From Lishizhenia tianjinensis (GTDB lineage: Bacteria > Bacteroidota > Bacteroidia > Flavobacteriales_D > Crocinitomicaceae), in the NCBI RefSeq assembly GCF_900116425.1, contig NZ_FPAS01000004.1, positions 1 through 64,000 on the forward strand: a stretch of DNA of 64,000 bases. The letters are read 5' to 3'. The notes under the pieces are model-generated. The model had not been told where the DNA came from and did no database searches. It worked only from the letters and a program-made list of their open reading frames with translations. The position numbers and the translations under genes were made by a program. Shown here piece after piece: positions 55,555-62,642 of the stretch. Each line of letters starts with the position of its first letter. Position 1 is the first letter of the stretch.

Positions 55555-55685
55555 GGGCTCCAAGATTCAATAATTTGAGGGATTTGATGATTTGAGTGTT
55601 AGGATATTCGATTACTTGAAGGATTTGAACATTTGAAGGATTTGATGCGAACTACGTTCGTGATTTGAAAGATTTGACTATTGAC
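55555..55685 (+). repeat. Degenerate GATTTGA repeats in intergenic region
   Basis: Six GATTTGA words, mostly inside AGGATTTGA or GATTTGAAAGATTTG contexts, lie within about 130 bp. The region has no gene. It is part of a 630-bp intergenic stretch (55458-56088) that is rich in short repeats. Confidence 0.6.
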
Positions 55686-55795
55686 ACTTCCACTGTAGCT
55701 CCGTGCAACGCGCCGCTTGAGAACTCGTAATAGCTAGTTTCCTTTGGTTTTAAGAAATTAAGCACCAAACTGTCGATGATTATTTAAAAATTAAA

Positions 55796-55846
55796 AAAAG
55801 TTCTCTTCGTGTTCTTTGTGAACTACTCTGAGAACTTTGTGGTTAA
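55796..55846 (-). repeat. Dispersed element with TTAACCACAAAG core, left copy
   Basis: On the minus strand it reads TTAACCACAAAG, then TTCTCAGAGTAGTTCAC, then AAAGAACACGAAG. A related copy in opposite orientation lies at 57259-57303. Similar sequences are, from memory, common between genes in Bacteroidota. Nature unknown. Confidence 0.5.
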
Positions 55847-55875
55847 TCCACACCAAACACTTATTGTAGTAATCT

Positions 55876-55931
55876 TTGAATTGTTGAATCCTTGAATTGT
55901 TGAATCTTTGAATTGTCGAATTCTTGAATTA
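55876..55931 (+). repeat. 16-bp tandem repeat, about 3.5 copies
   Basis: Copies start at 55876, 55892, 55908 and (partial) 55924, exactly 16 bp apart. The unit is TTGAATTGTTGAATCC, itself two 8-bp halves (TTGAATTG, TTGAATCC). Third copy has small changes. Confidence 0.8.
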
Positions 55932-55984
55932 CCTCCTTACTCAAACTCAACACTCCCCTCTCTAACAATCAAAAAGTCTAAGGG

Positions 55985-55994
55985 TCTAAAAGTC
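55985..55994 (+). repeat. Short inverted repeat arm, left of gpsA
   Basis: TCTAAAAGTC here is the exact reverse complement of GACTTTTAGA at 57095-57104, on the other side of gpsA. Short, but its position mirrors the larger inverted elements at 55796-55846 and 57259-57303. Confidence 0.4.
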
Positions 55995-56067
55995 CCCAAT
56001 CCACTTTAGAATCCCTCCAAATTCGTTAAAGATTTTACAACATGCATACGCAGTATTTTTTAATGTT

Positions 56068-56075
56068 TATTTTTG
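56068..56075 (+). promoter_or_regulatory. Candidate -7 box of gpsA (TATTTTTG)
   Basis: Exact TAnnTTTG match ending 13 nt before the ATG at 56089. No clear -33 box. Confidence 0.35.
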
Positions 56076-56088
56076 TTGGACAATAAAC

Positions 56089-57087
56089 ATGGAAACAACA
56101 CGTAAAATAGCGGTTATTGGCGGTGGTAGTTGGGCTACTGCTTTGGTTAAAATTCTGGTTACCAACTTGCCTAAAGTAGGTTGGTGGATGCGTAACGAAG
56201 ATGCTGTTGCACACATCAAGAAATACAAGAAAAACCCGCGCTATTTACAATCGGTAGAATTTGACACCGATAAGATAGATGTTACCACAGATATCGTACG
56301 TGTAATTGAAGAAGCGGAGATTTTGATCATCGCTACTCCTTCTGCCTTTTTAAATGATTTGTTCGAGCCTATCGATAAATCAATTTTTAAAGGAAAATAT
56401 GTTTTCTCTGCCGTAAAAGGTATCGTTCCAGAATACAACGCTATTCCTGCGCGTTTCATCCACAAGACCTTCGATATTCCTTACGATGATATCGGTATTA
56501 TTTGTGGACCTTGTCACGCCGAGGAAGTAGCCCTAGAGCGTTTATCTTACCTTACCCTGGCTTGTTCTAACGAAGAATTGGCCGAAGAAATGGCAGAAAT
56601 CATGGCTTCGCGTTTTATCAAAACAACGGTGTCAGACGACCTGTTCGGAACAGAGCTTTCTGCCGTATTGAAAAACGTTTACGCTTTGGCCTCTGGTATT
56701 TGTGCTGGTTTAGGCTATGGTGACAACTTCCAAGCGGTATTGATTTCAAATGCCATTCAGGAAATAGAGAACTTTATTGATGAAGTGAGTCCGATTCACC
56801 GTGATGTAAAGACAAGTGCCTACCTCGGAGATTTGTTAGTGACTTCTTACTCCAAATTCTCCCGTAACAGAACCTTTGGTTTTATGATCGGTAAAGGATA
56901 CTCTGTAAAAACCGCACAATTGGAAATGGACATGATCGCCGAAGGTTATTATGCAACCAAGAGTGTGATGGAAATCAACAAAAAATTCCAAGTTGAAATG
57001 CCCATCGTAGAAGCGGTATACAATATCATCTACGAAAAGATAGCACCTGTTATCGAAATGCGTATTTTGACGGATAAGCTATCTTAG
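56089..57087 (+). CDS. gpsA: NAD(P)H-dependent glycerol-3-phosphate dehydrogenase
   Basis: A 332-aa cytoplasmic enzyme that reduces dihydroxyacetone phosphate to sn-glycerol 3-phosphate for phospholipid synthesis. The N-terminal Rossmann motif is IAVIGGGSWATAL (8-20). IATPSAFL and SAVKGI (conserved Lys), CGPCHAEEV and ELSAVLKNVYALASGICAGLGYGDN (catalytic Lys region) are all present. Length agrees with the family. It is monocistronic and sits between repeat-rich intergenic regions with mirrored inverted repeats. Confidence 0.95.
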   Translation: METTRKIAVIGGGSWATALVKILVTNLPKVGWWMRNEDAVAHIKKYKKNPRYLQSVEFDTDKIDVTTDIVRVIEEAEILIIATPSAFLNDLFEPIDKSIFKGKYVFSAVKGIVPEYNAIPARFIHKTFDIPYDDIGIICGPCHAEEVALERLSYLTLACSNEELAEEMAEIMASRFIKTTVSDDLFGTELSAVLKNVYALASGICAGLGYGDNFQAVLISNAIQEIENFIDEVSPIHRDVKTSAYLGDLLVTSYSKFSRNRTFGFMIGKGYSVKTAQLEMDMIAEGYYATKSVMEINKKFQVEMPIVEAVYNIIYEKIAPVIEMRILTDKLS

Positions 57088-57094
57088 ATTTTTA

Positions 57095-57104
57095 GACTTT
57101 TAGA
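57095..57104 (-). repeat. Short inverted repeat arm, right of gpsA
   Basis: GACTTTTAGA, the reverse complement of the word at 55985-55994. It lies in a run of TTTAGA-like words (57088-57120) directly after the gpsA stop. Confidence 0.4.
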
Positions 57105-57144
57105 TATTTAGACGGTTAGAGAACTGTAGTTAATTCTACTTGTT

Positions 57145-57170
57145 TCGGCCCCTCGACTTCGCTCGGGAAC
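57145..57170 (+). repeat. REP-like fragment (CCCTCGACTTCGCTCGGG)
   Basis: A GC-rich near-palindrome in otherwise AT-rich DNA, followed about 40 bp on by GGTTATCGAGATGAGCG, which shares its CGA/CTCG words. It reads like a remnant of a dispersed intergenic element. No gene is seen here. Confidence 0.5.
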
Positions 57171-57258
57171 CTATAAAAACAATCTTCTGTTACGTTTCAA
57201 ATTAGGTTATCGAGATGAGCGTTGTAAGATGTCAATTTAATGTTAAAAGGCATAATTA

Positions 57259-57303
57259 TTAACCACAAAGAACTCCAAGGCTTACACAGAGTTCACTAAG
57301 GAG
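57259..57303 (+). repeat. Dispersed element with TTAACCACAAAG core, right copy
   Basis: Begins TTAACCACAAAGAAC and continues with CACAGAGTTCACTAAGG. It is the inverted counterpart of 55796-55846 and abuts the stop codon of the hypothetical gene at 57305. Confidence 0.5.
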
Positions 57304-57304
57304 T

Positions 57305-57760
57305 TTAATCATACCCATTAAAAACAACCTCACCTACTGTTTTGCTTTTCCAATATTTGATTTGTTCAATTTCTATATCATCTAAAGCGGAAAGTTCTTC
57401 TTCTTTAAAAATTCTATTTAACTCATCATTAGACATAGGAAACACATCTATTGGCACACCTTTAAGTTGAGTCAATAAATCTTCCGGGAAATCAATGTAT
57501 TTATTGTTCATCCAAGAACCTTTCTCTTCTACCAAAGCTAAATACCAATATGTAGAATTAATAAGTAAATCAAAGGCTACTTTATTCTTCACATTGCTTA
57601 CAGTTACCTGCCAAAAATTAGAAGAATCTGAAGGTGGAACTAGACTTTTAAAATCAATGAAATAAGGGAAAACAATTTGTTGAAGAAATGAAATTATCTC
57701 ATCTCTTGAATGATGGCTTTGTGAATTAAATCCTATTATACCTTTTCTGAATGTGTTCAT
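57305..57760 (-). CDS. Hypothetical protein
   Basis: A 151-aa acidic, soluble protein with no signal peptide, membrane segment or family I recognise. A hydrophobic beta-rich core (VAFDLLINSTYWYLALVEEKG) and a late acidic helix (DELNRIFKEEELSALDDIEIEQI) are visible. It is flanked on both sides by repeat elements (57259-57303 and 57866-57929), unlike its housekeeping neighbours. Its length and acidity resemble small immunity or accessory proteins, but this is only an impression. Confidence 0.6.
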   Translation of the reverse strand: MNTFRKGIIGFNSQSHHSRDEIISFLQQIVFPYFIDFKSLVPPSDSSNFWQVTVSNVKNKVAFDLLINSTYWYLALVEEKGSWMNNKYIDFPEDLLTQLKGVPIDVFPMSNDELNRIFKEEELSALDDIEIEQIKYWKSKTVGEVVFNGYD

Positions 57761-57865
57761 TTAAGCAGTAATTACCACCAAGTTAATCATCCTCGAATTA
57801 AAACAACAATTCCTTTTTAAATTTTGAACCTTGAATTTTAAATTAACACTCAAACAGGGACAGTA

Positions 57866-57929
57866 GCGGCAGCTCCCCAATAATGTTGGGGACTATAGCG
57901 GATGGCCCGATCCCCAAGTCGCTTGGGGA
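57866..57929 (+). repeat. REP-like element with two hairpins
   Basis: Hairpin 1: TCCCCAA (57874-57880) with TTGGGGA (57886-57892). Hairpin 2: TCCCCAAG (57911-57918) with CTTGGGGA (57922-57929). They are joined by CTATAGCGGATGGCCCGA. Paired-hairpin, GC-rich form in AT-rich DNA suggests a repetitive extragenic palindrome. Confidence 0.65.
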
Positions 57930-58012
57930 GTTTGCCAAAACAATCTCAAAAAAGTAGAAAAACTTAACCTTATCTTCACATGCTTCTCCTTGATTTTCCG
58001 TAACTTAAGGTC

Positions 58013-58354
58013 ATGCGAAAATTGACTGAACTCGAAATCGAACAAGCCTTGAAAACCTTAGACGGTTGGGCCTTGAAAGAAGGGAAATTGTGTAGTGAAT
58101 TTGTGTTCGAAGATTTTAAATCTGCCTTTGCTGCGATGACGGAAATTGCGCTTCATGCAGAAGAAATACAACACCACCCGGAATGGTGCAATGTGTACAA
58201 TAAATTGGAAATACGATTATTTACGCACGACATACAAAGCCTGAGTATGCTAGACCTACAATTGGCGACCATCATAAATGCGATGGGAAGAAATTACAAG
58301 GTGAAACGCATTGTTCCGGAGACAGTAAATGCTCCCTTACTTCCTAGCTCTTAG
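58013..58354 (+). CDS. 4a-hydroxytetrahydrobiopterin dehydratase (PCD/DCoH)
   Basis: A 113-aa enzyme that dehydrates pterin-4a-carbinolamine to regenerate the cofactor after aromatic amino acid hydroxylation. The signature IQHHPEWCNVYNKLEIRLFTHD (H54, H55, H72) and LDLQLATIINAM (D81) are clear. A partner phenylalanine hydroxylase is not in this window. Its 3' end overlaps the converging methyltransferase gene by 18 bp. Upstream lies the REP-like element. Confidence 0.93.
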   Translation: MRKLTELEIEQALKTLDGWALKEGKLCSEFVFEDFKSAFAAMTEIALHAEEIQHHPEWCNVYNKLEIRLFTHDIQSLSMLDLQLATIINAMGRNYKVKRIVPETVNAPLLPSS

Positions 58355-59188
58355 CAAGTGACCGTAGAACATTTGGTTGCCGTATTTGGTTTCCATCCAC
58401 AATTCATTTAAAGTAGTGTTTTGTGGCTTGAAATAACGTTTGCTCGTATTGGCTATGTCTTGTAACTCTACACGGGGAGAATAAGTGTTTAAAATGAGCA
58501 ATCCTCCTTTGTTTAATAGATTATAAGCGGTAGCGATGAGGACATCTAACTTCTCCTCTATTTTCCAACGCTCTCCTTTGGCACCTAATCCAAATGCGGG
58601 AGGGTCCATGACGATAACATCGTAGGTATTTCCTCTTTTCACTTCTTTGGCGGCAAACTTTAGGGCATCGTCGCATATCCAACGAATGTCGTTTAAACCT
58701 GAACTTTCCATGTTCTCTTTGGCCCAAGTGATGAGTTGCTTTACAGAATCCACGTGGGTCACATCGGCCCCAGTAGATTTGGCGACCACAGAAGCAATTC
58801 CGGTATATGCGAAAAGGTTCAAGAATTTCTTATCGGCACTTAATTCTTCGCGCAATACTTCCCAATTGGTAGCTTGCTCGGGGAACATCCCCAAATGTTT
58901 AAATTGCGTGGTTGCTAAGTTAGCCGTAAGCTCGTGAAAGTGAATTTGCCATTGTTCCTCCACAGGTTTCAATTGCTGCCACTTTCCTTTTTGTTTACCG
59001 GTATCAATAAACTTCAAGTGAGCCATTTCTTGCCACTTACTCTTGGGTAATTTGCTCTTAAAATAGGCTTGCACTTCCGGACGAATGGTAATGATATCTC
59101 CCCAACGCTCAAGTTTTTCACTTCCTCCTGCGTCTATGAGTTCATAATCTGCCCAACCTGTGGTGTATAAAGGATTATTTTTCTTCAT
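58337..59188 (-). CDS. Class I SAM-dependent methyltransferase (COG1092-like)
   Basis: A 283-aa protein. SAM motif I is KFLNLFAYTGIASVVA with an acidic THVDSVKQL loop after it. The catalytic region is DVIVMDPPAFGLGAKGERWKIEEKL, a DPPAF motif as in RlmI/RlmK-type rRNA cytosine methyltransferases. An N-terminal PUA domain is lacking, so the substrate (rRNA or other) is uncertain. Its start overlaps the end of the DUF3109 gene by 14 bp, indicating a two-gene unit. Confidence 0.88.
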   Translation of the reverse strand: MKKNNPLYTTGWADYELIDAGGSEKLERWGDIITIRPEVQAYFKSKLPKSKWQEMAHLKFIDTGKQKGKWQQLKPVEEQWQIHFHELTANLATTQFKHLGMFPEQATNWEVLREELSADKKFLNLFAYTGIASVVAKSTGADVTHVDSVKQLITWAKENMESSGLNDIRWICDDALKFAAKEVKRGNTYDVIVMDPPAFGLGAKGERWKIEEKLDVLIATAYNLLNKGGLLILNTYSPRVELQDIANTSKRYFKPQNTTLNELWMETKYGNQMFYGHLLRARK

Positions 59189-59762
59189 TCTCCTCTTTTA
59201 AAGCTTTGTCTACCTCTTCCATTTTCTTGTAAAACTCTTCTCCATAAGCAGAAATCAAAGGTTCTTTTAAGAAACGGAAAATACTCACGTTTAACTTGTC
59301 GCCACACTCACATGCAGGTTTACAAATTGGCCATTCGTGGTAATTCAATGCTTCAAAATCGCGGTACTTTTTAGCACGGATAGGGTAAAGGTTACACGAT
59401 TGTGGTTTCTTCCAGTCAATTTTTCCATCGCGCCATGCTTGTTCTATGGTACAAAGGGCAGTTCCTTTATCGTCATACCCGACAAAGGCACATTCGGCTC
59501 CGTTTACCAAAGTAGTTACGGGTTCGTTGTCGTAATCCATGTAGAAAACCCCTTGCTCTTCAACGGCCTCTATCCCTTCTTTACGCATATAAGGTTTTAC
59601 ATCCTCGTATACATCTTCCAAGATACTCACCTCTTCCTCTGTCAAGGGTGCACCCGAATCTCCGGCTACACAACACTCTCCCTTACACGCACTTAAATCG
59701 CAAACGAATTTCTTTTGGAATATCTCTAAAGAAACTACTTTATCGTCTATCTCTACCAACAT
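59175..59762 (-). CDS. DUF3109 family Cys-rich protein
   Basis: A 195-aa protein with clustered cysteines: FVCDLSACKGECCVAGDSGAPL near the N-terminus, CAFVG and CTIEQAW in the middle, and CNLYPIRAKKY and CKPACECG near the C-terminus. The pattern resembles the CxxxCC Fe-S or zinc-binding (YkgJ-like) superfamily, and the whole matches Bacteroidota DUF3109. Role unknown; metal binding is likely. It leads a two-gene unit with the methyltransferase. A TAnnTTTG box lies only 4 nt upstream of the ATG. Confidence 0.85.
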   Translation of the reverse strand: MLVEIDDKVVSLEIFQKKFVCDLSACKGECCVAGDSGAPLTEEEVSILEDVYEDVKPYMRKEGIEAVEEQGVFYMDYDNEPVTTLVNGAECAFVGYDDKGTALCTIEQAWRDGKIDWKKPQSCNLYPIRAKKYRDFEALNYHEWPICKPACECGDKLNVSIFRFLKEPLISAYGEEFYKKMEEVDKALKEENEEK

Positions 59763-59766
59763 AGTG

Positions 59767-59774
59767 CAAAGGTA
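59767..59774 (-). promoter_or_regulatory. Possible -7 box of DUF3109 gene (TACCTTTG on minus strand)
   Basis: Exact TAnnTTTG match ending 4 nt before the ATG at 59762. If used, the mRNA would be leaderless or translation would start further in. Confidence 0.3.
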
Positions 59775-59924
59775 GTTAAGAATTAAGAATTAAGAGTGCT
59801 GAATTAGGAATTATGACCTTCCCTAAATAGGGTTGACCATATTCTCCCCAAAACAAAAAAAGGGAGTCAACCCATAGCTGCTCCCCCTCAAAAATTCTTA
59901 ATTCAAAATTCTTAACTCTTAATT
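59775..59924. repeat. Inverted AATTAAGAATTAAG-type arms around an intergenic region
   Basis: Left arm 59776-59795 is built of TTAAGAATTAAGAATTAAGA. Right arm 59893-59924 has the complementary words TTCTTAATTC and TTCTTAACTCTTAATT. About 100 bp with a terminator hairpin lies between. Low-complexity origin is possible. Confidence 0.5.
59854..59885 (-). terminator. Weak intrinsic terminator of MoxR-VWA unit
   Basis: Short GGGAG (59862-59866) with CTCCC (59881-59885) stem and a plus-strand A run at 59855-59861 giving a minus-strand U tract. The loop is long. Confidence 0.5.
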
Positions 59925-59928
59925 GGCA

Positions 59929-61395
59929 TCACATTTTAAGAAAATCTCCCAAGTTATCCTTGATGGCATAGCCTTTAGCCTGTTGTGATTTACTGAGTTT
60001 TTCTTTTTCAACCAGCATCCAAAGAATGAGTTCTTTTAGGAAAAGTTTATCTTCTTCTTTTTTCACATTGGGTTGCAAATCGTTGAGAATTTCTTCCAAA
60101 GGTGTAACTCTATTTAAAGCCGCTGCATATTCTTGATTGTTGGCCGCAAGCGTCAATTCAAAGGCATCGTTTTCTACAAACCAATTCACCACCTTTTGGT
60201 ACCATTGCTCTACCCCAGGTTTTTCAAGGTTAGAGATTTTCGGGAAGAATTGTTCGCTCAAACTTAAGATGGCATCGCCAATTAAATATTCAGCGACGCG
60301 AGCAGCTCCTTCTTGTTCTCCCTCATACACCAATTCTACTTTTCCGGTAATGGCTGGAATGATGTTTAAAAAGTCTGTTAATCGAATAGCTGTAGTTGCA
60401 TCTCCGGCCAAAAACATTCTGCGCTCTGCACTGGCAATTAAATTTTGTAAAGCCGTAATACTCAAACGAGCACTCACCCCACTTTTCTCGTCTACGTAAT
60501 CACTTTTTCTGGCTTCAAAAGAGATCTGTTCTACGAGTTGTCGGGCCAATTCATTGATGTGTATTTCTTCTTTCTTCCCAATTACTTTTTCAACCTCTTG
60601 TTGGGTGATTTTCTTGGCCACTTCCATGCTTTGTGGATAGTGCGTTAAAATTTGAGAACCTATTCTATCTTTTAAGGGAGTAACGATACTTCCTCTGTTG
60701 GTATAATCTTCTGGGTTGGCTGTAAATACAAACTGCATATCCAAGGGTAAACGCAATTTGAAACCTCTAATTTGTATATCTCCTTCTTGTAAAATATTGA
60801 AGAGGGCTACCTGTATTCTGGCTTGTAAATCAGGAATTTCATTGATTACGAAAATACAACGGTTGGCACGTGGTATCATACCAAAGTGGATGACTCTATC
60901 ATCGGCATACGACAATTTTAAATTGGCTGCTTTGATAGGATCTACATCTCCAATGATATCAGCTACGGTTACATCTGGCGTTGCTAATTTCTCGGCAAAT
61001 CTATCGGAACCGTGCAACCAAGAGATAGGTGTTAAATCTCCCTGTTTGGCAACCATCTCCTTCCCATAGCGCGACAAAGGAGCAAAAGGATCGTCGTTGA
61101 TTTCTGAGCCCTCAATAATGGGAATGTATTCGTCCAATAAATCAACCATGAGTCGGGCTAAACGCGTTTTGGCTTGCCCCCTCAACCCTAAAAAGTTAAT
61201 GTTGTGTTTGGCCAAAATGGCATTTTCCAATTGTGGAATCACCGTGTGTTCATACCCGTGTATGCCTTTAAAAACAGTTTCACCTGCTTTGATTTTCGCA
61301 ATCAAATTATCGCGTAATTCGTCTTTAATTGATTTTGGCGTATATCCTACGGCTTTTAAATCGCCGAGTGTTTTGAGTTGTTGTAAATTTTCCAT
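59929..61395 (-). CDS. MoxR/ChlI-like AAA+ ATPase
   Basis: A 488-aa ATPase of the magnesium chelatase I/MoxR class. The Walker A region is NFLGLRGQAKTRLARL, with Ala where a Gly is usual before Lys. Walker B is RCIFVINEIPDL, and the sensor 1 strand is MQFVFTANPEDYTNRGSIVTPLKDRIGSQI. Such ATPases act with VWA partners as metal-insertion or protein-remodelling machines. The VWA gene directly upstream overlaps by one base (TAATG), so the two are translationally coupled. No chlorophyll or cobalamin genes are present, so a chelatase role is not supported; a remodelling role is more likely. Confidence 0.88.
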   Translation of the reverse strand: MENLQQLKTLGDLKAVGYTPKSIKDELRDNLIAKIKAGETVFKGIHGYEHTVIPQLENAILAKHNINFLGLRGQAKTRLARLMVDLLDEYIPIIEGSEINDDPFAPLSRYGKEMVAKQGDLTPISWLHGSDRFAEKLATPDVTVADIIGDVDPIKAANLKLSYADDRVIHFGMIPRANRCIFVINEIPDLQARIQVALFNILQEGDIQIRGFKLRLPLDMQFVFTANPEDYTNRGSIVTPLKDRIGSQILTHYPQSMEVAKKITQQEVEKVIGKKEEIHINELARQLVEQISFEARKSDYVDEKSGVSARLSITALQNLIASAERRMFLAGDATTAIRLTDFLNIIPAITGKVELVYEGEQEGAARVAEYLIGDAILSLSEQFFPKISNLEKPGVEQWYQKVVNWFVENDAFELTLAANNQEYAAALNRVTPLEEILNDLQPNVKKEEDKLFLKELILWMLVEKEKLSKSQQAKGYAIKDNLGDFLKM

Positions 61396-62516
61396 TATCT
61401 CAGTCTCTTTTTACGATTAGTTTCGTAATCTTCAAATATCATTTCGCCCAAACCTTGGAGTCCCGTATAAAAGGCTTTTCCTTGGTTGGCTTCTGTAAAG
61501 TTTTCTACAAATTCCATGAGGTAGCTATCTCTGGCTATCATGAAAGTGGTAATCGGAATTTTTATTTTTCTGGCTTGTGCTGCCATGGTATAGCATTGCT
61601 CGGTGATGTAAGGATCTAGTCCAAATGAATTCTTGTAATAGAACCCATCTTTCTCGCGTACACAGCTCGGTTTTCCATCTGTAATCATGAAAATCTGCTT
61701 ATTGGTATTACGCTTACGGCGTAAAATGTCCAAAGCGAGATGTAATCCTGCCACCGTGTTGGTATGATAGGGCCCAACTTGTAAATACGGCAAATCTTTG
61801 ATTTTTATCGGCCACGCATCGTTTCCGAAAACAATCACATCTATGGAGTCTTTGGGGTAACGCGTTTGTATGAGTTGCGTCAAGGCCATAGCTACCTTTT
61901 TAGCGGGCGTTATTCTGTCCTCGCCGTACAGGATCATAGAGTGACTAATGTCTATCATCAATACTGTACTCATGGAAGATTTATGGTGTGTTTCTTCCAC
62001 TACCAAATCTTGCTCGGTGAGTTGAAACTCCCCTATTCCATTATTGATTTGCGCATTGCGTATAGATTCCGTCAATGCGATGTTGCCCAAGTTATCTCCG
62101 AAACGGTAATCTCTGTATTCTCCTGTTTTATCTAGACTTTGTCCGAGATGCTTGGTTTTATGATTCCCTTTTCCGCGTTTATTGAGGTTTCCGAAGATTT
62201 GTTCCAAGGCCGATTGACGTAACATTTGCTCCGACTTCGCCGTGATTTTCATACCACCCTTTTGCGGGTTGTCCTTATCGTCTTTGATATAGCCTTTTTT
62301 CTTGAGGTCTTCTCGAAAATCATCAAGCGTATACTCAGGTGTTGTGAGTTGGTATTCCTGATCGAGGGTTTCCATCCATTCAAAACTCTCGTCTACATCC
62401 CCCGAAGTATGCACGATGATTTCCTTCCAGATATCAAACAATTTATCAAAAGGAGAGCTGTCTTCCTTGATGAATTGCTTAAAAATAAGGCTGGATGTAT
62501 TGCGCTTGTTTTGCAT
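61395..62516 (-). CDS. VWA domain protein, partner of MoxR-like ATPase
   Basis: A 373-aa cytoplasmic protein. The C-terminal VWA domain (about 180-370) has the MIDAS motif TVLMIDISHSMILYG (DxSxS), with DVIVFGNDAWP and FMITDGKPSC. The N-terminal half is helical and charged, and resembles the VWA-associated domain of ChlD/CobT-like partners. It is the first gene of the pair with the downstream ATPase, overlapping at TAATG. Substrate unknown. Confidence 0.88.
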   Translation of the reverse strand: MQNKRNTSSLIFKQFIKEDSSPFDKLFDIWKEIIVHTSGDVDESFEWMETLDQEYQLTTPEYTLDDFREDLKKKGYIKDDKDNPQKGGMKITAKSEQMLRQSALEQIFGNLNKRGKGNHKTKHLGQSLDKTGEYRDYRFGDNLGNIALTESIRNAQINNGIGEFQLTEQDLVVEETHHKSSMSTVLMIDISHSMILYGEDRITPAKKVAMALTQLIQTRYPKDSIDVIVFGNDAWPIKIKDLPYLQVGPYHTNTVAGLHLALDILRRKRNTNKQIFMITDGKPSCVREKDGFYYKNSFGLDPYITEQCYTMAAQARKIKIPITTFMIARDSYLMEFVENFTEANQGKAFYTGLQGLGEMIFEDYETNRKKRLR

Positions 62517-62590
62517 ATCTTAAAAATAACAAAAAACAAAGCGAAAGGTTTGTGCTAGGGTGTCTTGTTAGGGACGAAGATGATGGAAAG

Positions 62591-62623
62591 AAAAAGCCCG
62601 AAGCTATCAACTCCGGGCTTTTT
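62591..62623 (-). terminator. Intrinsic terminator of DUF2891 gene
   Basis: Stem AAAAAGCCCG (62591-62600) with CGGGCTTTTT (62614-62623) and a 13-nt loop. A-rich on the plus-strand left side, giving a U tract on the minus strand. Confidence 0.85.
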
Positions 62624-62642
62624 AATTCATGTCTCAAAAATC

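Noticed and set aside
55458-56060. Hidden small gene or RNA in the 630-bp gap before gpsA
   Set aside because: No open frame with a ribosome site and no tRNA-like fold was found; the stretch is made of short repeats.
59929-62516. True magnesium chelatase (bacteriochlorophyll synthesis)
   Set aside because: No porphyrin or chlorophyll genes nearby and the BchH-type subunit is absent; a general MoxR-VWA pair is more likely.
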